From Paraburkholderia sp. LEh10 (GTDB lineage Bacteria; Pseudomonadota; Gammaproteobacteria; Burkholderiales; Burkholderiaceae), in NCBI RefSeq assembly GCF_017814945.1, contig NZ_JAGIPX010000002.1, positions 62,001 through 126,000 on the forward strand: 64,000 nucleotides of DNA, read 5' to 3'. Under the pieces are notes generated by a model. The model was not told the origin of the DNA, made no database searches, and saw only the letters and a list, made by a program, of their open reading frames with translations. A program made the position numbers and the translations under genes. Positions 1 through 8,710 of the stretch are shown here, piece after piece. Each line of letters opens with the position of its first letter. Position 1 is the first letter of the stretch.

Positions 1-2
1 AG

Positions 3-236
3 TGGGTCAGCGAGCACATGACCAAGCCCGTCGTCGGCTATGTGGCCGGCCTGACTGCGCCGAAGGGGCGCCGCATGGGACATGCGGGCGCCATCATCTC
101 GGCCGCGGGCGACAGCGCGGCGGAGAAAGCGCAAATCATGCAGTCCTACGGCCTCTCGGTTGCGCCCAGCGCGTCCGAGCTGGGTTCCACCGTTGCCTCC
201 GTGCTCGAAGACAATGTCACGCGCCGCGTTGCCTGA
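3..236 (+). CDS. mtkB: malate-CoA ligase (malate thiokinase) alpha subunit, 3' end only
   Basis: The 5' part lies outside the window; 77 residues remain, in frame from base 3. They carry the C-terminal signature of the succinyl-CoA/malate-CoA ligase alpha subunit (GLTAPKGRRMGHAGAIISA), the segment around the end of the CoA-ligase domain. By family knowledge the enzyme makes malyl-CoA from malate, CoA and ATP (or succinyl-CoA from succinate if it is SucD). I prefer MtkB over SucD because the next two genes are ppc and mclA, the order mtkB-ppc-mclA of the serine cycle. The ppc start codon lies inside this gene (23-bp overlap), which suggests translational coupling. The substrate cannot be proved from this fragment. 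Confidence 0.8.
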   Translation, partial: WVSEHMTKPVVGYVAGLTAPKGRRMGHAGAIISAAGDSAAEKAQIMQSYGLSVAPSASELGSTVASVLEDNVTRRVA

Positions 237-3126
237 CTGGGGCTACGGCATCGACACACAGCCCGACCCGCCGCGCGTCGAGGCTGTGCGCCCCCTCCAT
301 GCGGGCAGGCACGCCGCCGTCGACGGGCTGCACAAGCTCGCGGCTGCGTCGGCGTCACTGCCCACGCTCAGCGCGGAACAATATGAACACGCCGTCATCG
401 ATCTGCTGTCGGAACTGTTGCGCGACATCGCGCGCGGCCGCCAGCCCGAAGTCGAACGCACGCTGCTCGGCGAGTCCGCGCACGAATCGATGAGCGAACT
501 GATGCGCGAGCGGATGGACGACCGCACCGCCCGCGTCGTGCTGCGGCGCATGCTGCAAGCGCAAGGCATGTGGTTCCAGCTGCTCAGCATCGCCGAGCAG
601 AGCACCGCGATGCGCCGGCGCCGCGAGATCGAGATCGAAGGCGGCTATGACCATCTGCCCGATTCGTTTGCGCGCGTGATTGCCGAAGTCGCTGAAGCGG
701 GCGTTCCCGCCGCCGAAGTGCGCGACGCGCTGAGCCACATGAAAGTGCGCCCCGTGCTGACGGCTCACCCGACTGAGGCGAAGCGCGTCACCGTGCTCGA
801 AAGCCACCGGCGCATCTACCGGCGTCTGATGGAGCTCGAATCGCCGCGCTGGACGCCTCGCGAACGCCATGCGCTGATCCTCGCGCTCAGGAACGATATC
901 GAGCTGTTGTGGATGAGCGGCGAACTGCGGCTCGAAAAGCCCACGGTCGCGCAGGAAGTCGCGTGGGGCCTGCACTTCTTCGGCGAGACGCTGTTCGAGG
1001 CCGTGCCGCTCCTGATCGACAAGCTTGAGAGCGCGCTCGAACGCCACTATCCGGGCGAGCGCTTCGACATGCCGCGCTTTTTCCAGTTCGGTTCGTGGAT
1101 AGGGGGAGACCGCGACGGCAATCCGTTCGTCGACGACAGCGTCACGCGTGCGACGTTGCACGAGAACCGGCTCGCGTGCCTGAAGCGCTACCGGCTGCGG
1201 CTCGTCGAACTGACGCAGATGCTGAGCATCACGTCCGAGGCGATGCCCGTGCCGGACGGTTTTCACGAAGCGCTCGCACGCGCGCTGATGGCGAGCGGCG
1301 ACCCGACATCGATCGCGTCGCGCAACCCCGGCGAACTGTTCCGTCAGTACCTGACGTGCATGTTGCGCCGGCTCGATGCGACGCTCGCGAACGCGAGCCG
1401 TCCCGCCGACGGCGCGCCCGTTCAGGGCTGCTACACGAGCGCCGACGAACTGGCCGCCGACCTGCTGACCATCGAGCAGACGCTCTTCGCGACAGAAAGC
1501 GGGCAACTGGCGCGGATGCTCGTGCGGCCTTTGCGGCATGAAGTGGAGACATTCCGCTTCAGCACCGTGCAGCTCGATCTGCGTCAGAACACGACCGTCG
1601 TCGAGCAGGCACTGCGCGCGTTGTGGCGCGCGACGTGCGGCACGTCGGGCGAACCGCCCGCGAGCGACTCGCCGCAGTGGAAGGCGTGGCTGCTCAGCGA
1701 ACTGGGCCAACCGTCCGACAGCGATGCGGAACGGGAGCGCCGTTTCCTGTCGCTGCCGCCCGACGAAGCGCAGACGCTGCAGATCTTCCGTACGGTGCGT
1801 GAGATGCGTCAGCAGGTGGATCGCAATGCGTTCGGCGCATTCATCCTGAGCATGACGCATCGCGCGAGCGACGTGCTCGGCGTCTATCTGCTTGCGAAGG
1901 AAGCCGGTCTCTTTTCCGACGCGGCCGGCACGGAAAGCTGCACGCTGCCCATCGTGCCGCTGCTCGAAACCATCGACGACCTGCGCCGCGCGCCCGACAT
2001 CCTGCGCGAACTGCTGGCCGTGCCGATGGTCCGGCGCAGCATCCGCGCGCAGGGCGGCGTCCAGGAAATCATGATCGGCTATTCCGATTCGAACAAGGAC
2101 GGCGGATTCTTCGCGAGCAACTGGGAGCTGTCGAAGGCGCAGACGAAGATCAAGCGGCTCGGCGACGAGCTCGGCGTCTCGATTGCGTTCTTTCACGGGC
2201 GCGGCGGTTCCGTGAGCCGGGGCGGCATTCCGGCGGGGCGCGCGATTGCCGCGCTGCCGGCGGGCTCCGTCAACGGACGTTTCCGCGTGACGGAGCAGGG
2301 TGAGGTGGTGTCGTTCAAATACGCGAATCGGGGCACCGCGCAGTATCACGTCGAGTTGCTCGCGTCGAGCGTGCTCGAACATACGCTGAAGTCGGAACGC
2401 GAGGACGCCTTGCTGCCCAAAGGCGAATTCGATGAGGCGATGGAAGCGCTCTCCGGTGCGTCGCGGGCCGCGTACGCGAAGTTCATCGAGCAGCCGGGCA
2501 TGCTTGGGTATTTCCAGGCGGCGAGCCCGCTCGAAGAACTGTCGATGCTCAACATGGGCTCGCGCCCTGCCCGCCGCTTCGGCGCAAAGAGCCTGCAGGA
2601 CCTGCGCGCGATTCCATGGGTGTTCGCGTGGACGCAGAACCGGCATGCGCTGACGGGCTGGTACGGCGTGGGCAGCGCGATCGAAGCCTTTCTCAGCGTG
2701 CGGCACGAGCGCGGACGCGATCTGTTGCGGCGAATGTTCGACGAATCGCGGCTGTTCCGGCTCGTCATCGATGAAGTCGAGAAGACGCTGGCTCAGGTGC
2801 ACCTCGATATTGCACGCGAATACGCGAGCCTCGTTCCGGACGCGCAGACGCGCGACACGATCTTTGCGCAGATCGAGGCCGAATACCGGCTCACCGTGAA
2901 GATGGTGAAGACGATCACGGGCTCGAACGGGCTGGGCACGCGCTTTCCGAAGTTCAGCGCTCGCCTGCAACGCCGGCTGCCCGCGATCGACCTGATCAGC
3001 CGGCAGCAGATCGAACTGCTTCGCCTCTATCGTTCGGCGCAGACGGAACGGCAGCGGCGCGCATATCAGGTGCCGCTGCTGCTGTCCATCAACTGCATCG
3101 CTGCGGGCTTTGGCGCGACGGGCTGA
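214..3126 (+). CDS. ppc: phosphoenolpyruvate carboxylase
   Basis: The product (970 aa) carboxylates PEP to oxaloacetate with bicarbonate; in the serine cycle this is the CO2-fixing step. The family motifs are all present and in order: TAHPTE with the catalytic His near residue 184, GGDRDGNP near 297, GYSDSNKDGG near 621, FHGRGGSVSRGG near 660, and the tryptophan-rich FAWTQNR/LTGWYGVG block. The chain ends in GFGATG rather than the xNTG tail of most PEP carboxylases. An open frame extends upstream to 82, but that part is only the shadow of mtkB, so I place the start at the ATG at 214, overlapping mtkB by 23 bp. The ribosome binding site there is weak, consistent with coupling. mclA follows 51 bp downstream. 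Confidence 0.95.
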   Translation: MSRAALPDWGYGIDTQPDPPRVEAVRPLHAGRHAAVDGLHKLAAASASLPTLSAEQYEHAVIDLLSELLRDIARGRQPEVERTLLGESAHESMSELMRERMDDRTARVVLRRMLQAQGMWFQLLSIAEQSTAMRRRREIEIEGGYDHLPDSFARVIAEVAEAGVPAAEVRDALSHMKVRPVLTAHPTEAKRVTVLESHRRIYRRLMELESPRWTPRERHALILALRNDIELLWMSGELRLEKPTVAQEVAWGLHFFGETLFEAVPLLIDKLESALERHYPGERFDMPRFFQFGSWIGGDRDGNPFVDDSVTRATLHENRLACLKRYRLRLVELTQMLSITSEAMPVPDGFHEALARALMASGDPTSIASRNPGELFRQYLTCMLRRLDATLANASRPADGAPVQGCYTSADELAADLLTIEQTLFATESGQLARMLVRPLRHEVETFRFSTVQLDLRQNTTVVEQALRALWRATCGTSGEPPASDSPQWKAWLLSELGQPSDSDAERERRFLSLPPDEAQTLQIFRTVREMRQQVDRNAFGAFILSMTHRASDVLGVYLLAKEAGLFSDAAGTESCTLPIVPLLETIDDLRRAPDILRELLAVPMVRRSIRAQGGVQEIMIGYSDSNKDGGFFASNWELSKAQTKIKRLGDELGVSIAFFHGRGGSVSRGGIPAGRAIAALPAGSVNGRFRVTEQGEVVSFKYANRGTAQYHVELLASSVLEHTLKSEREDALLPKGEFDEAMEALSGASRAAYAKFIEQPGMLGYFQAASPLEELSMLNMGSRPARRFGAKSLQDLRAIPWVFAWTQNRHALTGWYGVGSAIEAFLSVRHERGRDLLRRMFDESRLFRLVIDEVEKTLAQVHLDIAREYASLVPDAQTRDTIFAQIEAEYRLTVKMVKTITGSNGLGTRFPKFSARLQRRLPAIDLISRQQIELLRLYRSAQTERQRRAYQVPLLLSINCIAAGFGATG

Positions 3127-3177
3127 CCCTCCACCGCCGATACCCGTCATATCACAGACTGCCTATAGGAGAACCGT

Positions 3178-4155
3178 ATGAGCTTTACTGTCATCGAGCA
3201 GGCCAAAGCACGGCTGCACCGTTCCGAGCTGGCCGTCCCCGGCTCGAATACCGCGATGTTCGAAAAGGCGGCGCGCTCGGCCGCGGACATCATCTTCCTC
3301 GACTGCGAAGACGCCGTCGCACCGGACGACAAGGAACAGGCGCGCAAGAACATCGTCGAGGGCCTCAACGAGATCGATTGGGGAACCAAAACGATGATGG
3401 TCCGCATCAACGGACTCGATACGCACTACATGTATCGCGATGTCGTCGATATCGTCGAGGCCTGTCCGCGACTCGACATGATCCTGATTCCGAAGGTCGG
3501 CGTGGCCGCGGACGTGTACGCCGTCGACATGCTCGTCACGCAGATCGAGGCCGCGCGCCGGCGCACGAAGCGGATCGGCTTCGAGGTGCTGATCGAGACG
3601 GCGCTGGGGATGGCTAACGTCGAGGCCATCGCGCAATCGAGCCGTCGTCTGGAGGCGATGTCGTTCGGCGTCGCGGACTATGCGGCGTCGACGCGCGCGC
3701 GCACGACCGTGATCGGCGGCGTGAACCGCGACTACGGCGTGCTCACCGACCGGAACGAGCGCGGCGAGCGCGACTACTTCTGGGGCGATCAATGGCATGC
3801 CGCGCAAACACGGATGATGGTCGCCTGCCGCGCGTATGGGCTGCGTCCCATCGACGGTCCGTTCGGCGATTTCAGCGATCCCGATGGCTATGATGCCGCC
3901 GCGCGCCGTGCAGCCGTGCTGGGCTACGAGGGCAAGTGGGCGATTCATCCGTCGCAGATCGAACTTGCGAACCGCGTGTTCACGCCCGCCGACGCCGAAG
4001 TGAACAAGGCGCGCCGCATCATGGACGCGATGGCGCAGGCGGCGAAGGAAGGCAAAGGCGCGGTGTCGCTGGATGGGCGGCTGATCGACGCCGCGAGCAT
4101 ACGCATGGCCGAGGCGTTGCTTGCGACGGCGGATGCGATCGGCAGCAGCAAGTGA
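3178..4155 (+). CDS. mclA: L-malyl-CoA lyase (HpcH/HpaI aldolase / CitE family)
   Basis: The product (325 aa) belongs to the HpcH/HpaI-CitE aldolase family and is expected to split malyl-CoA into acetyl-CoA and glyoxylate, closing the serine cycle. Visible features are the N-terminal LHRSELAVPGSN, the metal/acid motif DCEDAVAP, the MMVRINGLDTHY strand and the ASTRART segment. From memory it matches Methylobacterium MclA over nearly its whole length, including the end (SLDGRLIDAASIRMAEALL). The ATG at 3178 has a good Shine-Dalgarno sequence (AGGAGAA, about 7 bases upstream). It follows ppc by 51 bp, and a strong GC hairpin lies 20 bp after its stop. A beta-methylmalyl-CoA or citramalyl-CoA lyase activity cannot be excluded. 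Confidence 0.93.
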   Translation: MSFTVIEQAKARLHRSELAVPGSNTAMFEKAARSAADIIFLDCEDAVAPDDKEQARKNIVEGLNEIDWGTKTMMVRINGLDTHYMYRDVVDIVEACPRLDMILIPKVGVAADVYAVDMLVTQIEAARRRTKRIGFEVLIETALGMANVEAIAQSSRRLEAMSFGVADYAASTRARTTVIGGVNRDYGVLTDRNERGERDYFWGDQWHAAQTRMMVACRAYGLRPIDGPFGDFSDPDGYDAAARRAAVLGYEGKWAIHPSQIELANRVFTPADAEVNKARRIMDAMAQAAKEGKGAVSLDGRLIDAASIRMAEALLATADAIGSSK

Positions 4156-4174
4156 AGCAGTAAGTGATAGAGAA

Positions 4175-4198
4175 ACGGGCGGCCCGCGGGCCGCCCGT
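4175..4198. terminator. GC-rich palindrome between convergent operons
   Basis: A perfect 24-base inverted repeat (each arm ACGGGCGGCCCG or its complement) lies between the convergent mclA and the PLP decarboxylase gene. It has no clear T-run, so it may act as a weak bidirectional terminator or as a 3' stabilising hairpin. Confidence 0.6.
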
Positions 4199-4234
4199 CA
4201 CAAACAGCGCATAAACAGCGCGTCAGTCCTGCGA

Positions 4235-5686
4235 TCAACCAAACGCCAGCGCCATCGCCTCACGCTCCTGATTCAGATAATCGCCATGCACCTGATCCCA
4301 GGCGGTCAAAATCGCATCGGCGGCGCGATCCGCGTCGTGCTCCGTCGTCGCCCACGAGATCACCGACAAACGCATCACCGCACGTCCTTGCCAGCGCGCC
4401 GCGCGCACATCGCAGATGCCTTGCGCACGAATGCGTTCGACCGTGCGCAGCGTCAGGTCATCGGCGAGCGCGTCGTCGTAGGCCGAGCCGAAGCGCACGA
4501 TCACCTGATTCAGCTCGACCTCGTTGAGCAGCGCGACGCCGGGTCCCAACGCAAGCCGGCGCGCCATCCGGCACGCCAGCGCGCAATGGCGCTCGACCAT
4601 CGCCGCAATCCCCTGACGGCCGAGCGAGCGCACGAGCGCCCACAGCGCAAAGCCGCGCGCGCGCCGCGAAAGCTCCGGCGTGTAGTGGGCAGGGTCGCGC
4701 ACATCGTCGTCGACCTGCGGCAGATAGCTCGCGCGGATCGACATCGCGCGGCGGTGCGCGCCGGCGTCGCGCACGAAAGCGCAACCCGTCTCGTAAGGCG
4801 CCTGCAGCCACTTGTGCGCATCGGCGGCCCATGAATCGGCGTCTTCGAGGCCCGCCGCCAGATGCCTGCGCTGCCCACTTGCTCTCGCCCACAGCCCGAA
4901 CGCCGCATCGACATGCACCCATCCGTCGTGCTCGTGCGCGCATGCCGCGATGTCGCCGACGGCATCGAACGCGCCCGTCATCATGTGCCCCGCCTGGGCG
5001 ATCACGATGAGCGGCCCCGCATGCCCGGCTAGCGCCTCGCGCAATGCGCACACCTGCATGCGGCCCGACTCGTCGGCGGCGACCCGGATCACGCGCCGCT
5101 CGCCGATGCCCAGATAACGCAGCGCGGCCAGCACGCTGACATGCACGCCCTCGCCGACATACACGGAGACGGGCGGCGAGCCGCACAGCCCGTCGGCCTC
5201 CACGTCCCAGCCCACGCGCCGCAGCACGGCATCGCGTGCGGCCGCGAGGCAGACGAAATTGCTCATGGTGGCGCCCGTCGTGAAGCCGACGGAACATTCG
5301 CGAGGAAGATCGAGCAGATCGACGAGCCACGCCGCCACCACCTGTTCCGCGACGGCGGCCGCGGGCGCGCCGTGCCAGGTCGCCGCATTTTGCCCCCAGA
5401 TGCTCGTGAGCCAGTCGGCCGCCACGCCCGCGGGATGCGAGCCGCCCGCGACCCAGCCGAAAAAGCGCGGCCCCGCCGTGCCGAGCAGGCCCGGCCCGGC
5501 GATTTCCGCGAGCCTGGTGATCACGGCGTCGGCGGGTTCGCCTTGTTCCGGCGTCGGGCCACCGAATGCCGCGCTCAGGTCGTCGAAGCTCGCCGCGGGA
5601 CCTGCCGGGCGCGACGCGCGCGAGTCATGGAATGCCAGCGCGAGCCTCGCGGCGGTTTCGAGTGCGTTGCGTGCAGTGTCAGTCAT
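4235..5686 (-). CDS. group II PLP-dependent amino-acid decarboxylase family protein
   Basis: The product (483 aa) has the fold-type I decarboxylase layout: HVDAAFG with the PLP-binding Asp near the middle, and DAHKWLQAPYE with the Schiff-base Lys. This is the pattern of the glutamate/aromatic/diaminobutyrate decarboxylase family. An upstream in-frame ATG exists at 5722, but the ATG at 5686 has the better ribosome binding site (AGGGAG about 8 bases away). It follows folD by 25 bp and appears to be the last gene of the N-methylglutamate operon. The substrate is unknown. It is not a known part of the methylamine pathway, so either it decarboxylates a related amino acid (glutamate, N-methylglutamate, aspartate) or its position is incidental. 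Confidence 0.85.
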   Translation of the reverse strand: MTDTARNALETAARLALAFHDSRASRPAGPAASFDDLSAAFGGPTPEQGEPADAVITRLAEIAGPGLLGTAGPRFFGWVAGGSHPAGVAADWLTSIWGQNAATWHGAPAAAVAEQVVAAWLVDLLDLPRECSVGFTTGATMSNFVCLAAARDAVLRRVGWDVEADGLCGSPPVSVYVGEGVHVSVLAALRYLGIGERRVIRVAADESGRMQVCALREALAGHAGPLIVIAQAGHMMTGAFDAVGDIAACAHEHDGWVHVDAAFGLWARASGQRRHLAAGLEDADSWAADAHKWLQAPYETGCAFVRDAGAHRRAMSIRASYLPQVDDDVRDPAHYTPELSRRARGFALWALVRSLGRQGIAAMVERHCALACRMARRLALGPGVALLNEVELNQVIVRFGSAYDDALADDLTLRTVERIRAQGICDVRAARWQGRAVMRLSVISWATTEHDADRAADAILTAWDQVHGDYLNQEREAMALAFG

Positions 5687-5711
5687 GCGAAGCTCCCTGC
5701 CATCGTAAGCG

Positions 5712-6632
5712 CTATGGTCCATCCCTCCCCGCCTGGCCCGCTGGCACCTGCCAGAAGGGTTGAGGCGGGTGAAACGCTTCGCCGCGCGCGAACCGTTCGG
5801 CCGAGCGCAGCGTGTTCTCGATCAGCATCGTGACCGTCATCGGTCCGACACCGCCCGGCACGGGCGTGATCCATGAAGCCCGCTCGCGCACCGGCTCGAA
5901 ATCGACGTCGCCGACGATGCGTCCGTCCGGCATGCGATTGATCCCGACGTCGATCACGATCGCCCCTTGCTTGACCATCTCGGCCTTGATGAGGCCGGGC
6001 TTGCCTGCCGCGACGACGAGAATGTCGGCGTGTATCGTGTGCTGCGCGAGGTCGCGTGTCTTCACGTGACACACGGTAACGGTCGCTTCCTTCTGCAGCA
6101 GCATCAACGCCATCGGCTTGCCGACGATGTTGCTCGCGCCGACCACCACGACATTCTTGCCCGCCACGTCGATGCCCGTCGTCTCCAGCAGAAGCTGTAC
6201 GCCATACGGCGTGCAAGGCGGAAAGATCGAATTGCCGGCCACCAGCGCGCCGACGTTGTACAGATGGAAACCGTCGACGTCCTTGTCGACGACGATGCTT
6301 TCCAGCACGCGCCGCACATTGATCTGCGCGGGCAACGGCAACTGCACCAGAATGCCGTGCGTACTGCGCTCGACGTTCAGCGCGGCGATGCGGTCGAGCA
6401 GTTCCGTCTCCCGGCAGTCCGCGTGGAAGCGGTGCATGAACGAGCGCACGCCGCAATCCTCGCACGCTTTCACCTTGTTCGCGACGTACAGCTCGGACGC
6501 GGGATTGTCGCCGACCAGCACCACGGCAAGCCCTGGCACGACGCCCCGCGCGGCGAGAGCGGCGACGCGCTCGCGAAAGCGCGCGCGCAAACGCCGCGCG
6601 AGGTGCCGACCGTCGATCAGTTGCGCTGTCAT
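5712..6632 (-). CDS. folD: bifunctional methylene-THF dehydrogenase / methenyl-THF cyclohydrolase
   Basis: The product (306 aa) oxidises 5,10-methylene-THF with NADP and hydrolyses methenyl-THF to 10-formyl-THF. It shows YVANKVKACEDCG with the catalytic Lys, the signature GILVQLPLP, the Rossmann motif VVVGASNIVGKP and the C-terminal PGGVGPMTVTML. The start is the ATG at 6632, which overlaps the mgsC stop as ATGA. A longer open frame to 6758 is only the shadow of mgsC. The coupling to mgsC places THF-linked C1 oxidation in the same transcript as the methylamine enzymes. Together with purU at the other end of the operon it gives a route from methylene-THF to formate. Confidence 0.95.
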   Translation of the reverse strand: MTAQLIDGRHLARRLRARFRERVAALAARGVVPGLAVVLVGDNPASELYVANKVKACEDCGVRSFMHRFHADCRETELLDRIAALNVERSTHGILVQLPLPAQINVRRVLESIVVDKDVDGFHLYNVGALVAGNSIFPPCTPYGVQLLLETTGIDVAGKNVVVVGASNIVGKPMALMLLQKEATVTVCHVKTRDLAQHTIHADILVVAAGKPGLIKAEMVKQGAIVIDVGINRMPDGRIVGDVDFEPVRERASWITPVPGGVGPMTVTMLIENTLRSAERFARGEAFHPPQPFWQVPAGQAGRDGP

Positions 6633-7996
6633 CGTGCGCCGTTCACGCCAGGAATCCAGTTGGTCCCGGCGAGGGGCACACGCGCCATCGCCGCCGCTTC
6701 GACCGTCAGCGCCACGAGGTCTTCGAGCTCCAGATGGTGCACGTTCTGCTTGCCGCATGCGCGCGCAATCGTCGTGAGTTCCATGTTAAGCGTCTTCAGA
6801 TAGTTCTTTAGACGCTTCGCGCCGACGTCCGGCTTCAGGCGCTCCTGCAGCACCGGGTCCTGTGTCGTGATGCCGACGGGGCACTTGCCCGTGTGGCAAT
6901 GATGACAGTAGCCGGGCGCGGTGCCGAGGTTCGCGTAGTCGTCGAGCGCGTTCACATGCTGGCCGTTCTCGATGTACGAGCCGCTATTGCAGCCGAGCGA
7001 CACCAGCACGCCCTGGCCGATCGCCACGGCATCGGCGCCCATCGCGAGCGCCTTCGCAATGTCGGCGCCGCTGCGGATGCCGCCCGAGATGATCAGCTGC
7101 ACCTGCCCCTTCATGTTGAGGTCTTCGAGCGCATCGACGGCCTGGCGCAGCGCGGCGAGCGTCGGAATGCCGACGTTCTCGATGAAGCAGGTCTGCGTTG
7201 CCGCCGTGCCACCCTGCATTCCATCGACGACGATCACGTCCGCGCCCGCATGCACCGCGAGCTTCACGTCGTTGAACGTGCGGGTCGCGCCGACCTTCAC
7301 GTAGATGGGCGTCTGCCAGTCGGTCATCTCGCGCAATTCGAGAATCTTGATCTGCAGATCGTCGGGACCCGTCCAGTCGGGATGGCGCGACGCGGAGCGC
7401 TGGTCAATGCCTTCGGGCAGCGTGCGCATCTTCGCCACCCGCGGCGAGATCTTCTGGCCGAGCAGCATGCCGCCGCCGCCGGGCTTCGCGCCCTGTCCGA
7501 TCACCACCTCGATCGCATCGGCCTTGCGCACGTCGTCGGGATTGAAGCCATAGCGCGACGGCAGGCACTGATAGACGAGCGTCTTCGACGAGCGCCGCTC
7601 TTCGGGCGTCATGCCGCCGTCGCCCGTCGTCGTCGAGGTGCCGAGTTCCGTTGCCGCGCGGCCGAGCGACTCCTTCACGTTCGCCGACAGCGCGCCGAAG
7701 CTCATGCCCGCGACGGTGATAGGAATGGCGAGCTCGATCGGCTTCTTCGCGAAGCGCGTGCCGAGCACGGTCTTGGTCACGCATTTTTCGCGGTATCCCT
7801 CCAGCGGATAGCGCGACAACGATGCGCCGAGAAACAGCAGGTCGTCGAAGTGCGGCACGCGCCGCTTCGCGCCGAGGCCACGGATCTCATACAGTCCGTG
7901 TGCCGCGGCGTTCTGGATATAGTCGATCGTCTTGCGGTCGAAGCCCCAGGACTCTTCAGTGGCGATGTGTTTCATGTGTACGGGCTTGATTTCCAT
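6629..7996 (-). CDS. mgsC: N-methylglutamate synthase subunit C (FMN-binding glutamate synthase-like)
   Basis: The product (455 aa) is a glutamate-synthase FMN domain protein, also annotated as GlxD. It has the FMN barrel with KPGGGGMLLGQKISP, VDGMQGGTAATQ and GADAVAIGQG, followed by the iron-sulfur segment YCHHCHTGKCPVG. By family knowledge the MgsABC complex converts gamma-glutamylmethylamide (or methylamine) and glutamate to N-methylglutamate. The ATG at 7996 has GGGGA six bases upstream; an internal ATG at 7975 is an alternative. It starts 15 bp after mgsB and overlaps folD. The protein lacks the glutaminase and GXGXG domains of GltB; these are the separate proteins MgsA and MgsB encoded just upstream. 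Confidence 0.88.
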   Translation of the reverse strand: MEIKPVHMKHIATEESWGFDRKTIDYIQNAAAHGLYEIRGLGAKRRVPHFDDLLFLGASLSRYPLEGYREKCVTKTVLGTRFAKKPIELAIPITVAGMSFGALSANVKESLGRAATELGTSTTTGDGGMTPEERRSSKTLVYQCLPSRYGFNPDDVRKADAIEVVIGQGAKPGGGGMLLGQKISPRVAKMRTLPEGIDQRSASRHPDWTGPDDLQIKILELREMTDWQTPIYVKVGATRTFNDVKLAVHAGADVIVVDGMQGGTAATQTCFIENVGIPTLAALRQAVDALEDLNMKGQVQLIISGGIRSGADIAKALAMGADAVAIGQGVLVSLGCNSGSYIENGQHVNALDDYANLGTAPGYCHHCHTGKCPVGITTQDPVLQERLKPDVGAKRLKNYLKTLNMELTTIARACGKQNVHHLELEDLVALTVEAAAMARVPLAGTNWIPGVNGAR

Positions 7997-8011
7997 GGCG
8001 GGGTCCCCGGT

Positions 8012-8710
8012 TCAATATTCCTGATTCGCGTCGGCATTCCAGTGATAAAGCGAGCGAGCCGACGCGACGCGCCTGAATTCCTTCGCATCGAACTCCGCGA
8101 ACGCGGGCCCCGCTGCGCGCAACAGTTGCGCAACGGCTTCCACGTCCGCTGGCTGCATCGGCTCCTCACGCGCGTCGGCGCCGAGCGACTTGACCTTGCC
8201 GCGCACATAGATCACCGCCTCGTACAGCGAGTCGCCGAGCGCATCGCCCGCATCGCCGCAGATCACGATGCGGCCCGCCTGCGCCATGAAGGCCGAGAAG
8301 CTGCCGACCGATCCCTTCACGACGATGTCCGCGCCTTTGAGCGAGATGCCGCAGCGCAGGCCCGCATCGCCTTCGATGACGAGCAGCCCGCCGTGCGCCG
8401 AAGCACCCGCCGCGTTCGACGCAAAGCCCTTCACGTGCACGCGGCCGCTCATCATGTTCTCGGCCACGCCCGTACTGGCGCTGCCCGAGATCGTCACCTT
8501 CGCTTCCTTGTTCATCCCGGCGGCGTAATAGCCCGCATGGCCGTCGATCTCGACTTCAATGGGCAGATCGAGCCCGACCGCGATGTTGTGCGCGCCGTCC
8601 GGATTCGCAATCAGCACCCTGCGCGTGCCCGCTTTCGCAGCCTCGCGGTGCAGGAATCCGTTCACGTCCGTCACGGAAGCGGACGCCAGATCGAAGTTCA
8701 TACTTTCCAT
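8012..8710 (-). CDS. mgsB: N-methylglutamate synthase subunit B (GXGXG-domain protein)
   Basis: The product (232 aa) consists of the right-handed beta-helix 'GXGXG' domain found at the C-terminus of glutamate synthase and in GlxC. Repeating glycine-rich turns such as GHAGYYAAG, GDAGLRCG and GDAGDALGDS are visible. It is presumed to be a structural subunit of MgsABC. The ATG at 8710 has GGAG eight bases upstream and overlaps the mgsA stop by 13 bp. The ATG at 8701, forming an ATGA overlap, is an equally plausible start three codons later. It sits between mgsA and mgsC, as in known N-methylglutamate operons. Confidence 0.87.
   Translation of the reverse strand: MESMNFDLASASVTDVNGFLHREAAKAGTRRVLIANPDGAHNIAVGLDLPIEVEIDGHAGYYAAGMNKEAKVTISGSASTGVAENMMSGRVHVKGFASNAAGASAHGGLLVIEGDAGLRCGISLKGADIVVKGSVGSFSAFMAQAGRIVICGDAGDALGDSLYEAVIYVRGKVKSLGADAREEPMQPADVEAVAQLLRAAGPAFAEFDAKEFRRVASARSLYHWNADANQEY

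Noticed and set aside
355-3150. Long minus-strand open frame of about 930 codons opposite ppc
   Set aside because: It is the antisense shadow of a high-GC gene; its translation is Arg/His/Ala-rich and has no domain, while ppc on the + strand has all PEPC motifs.
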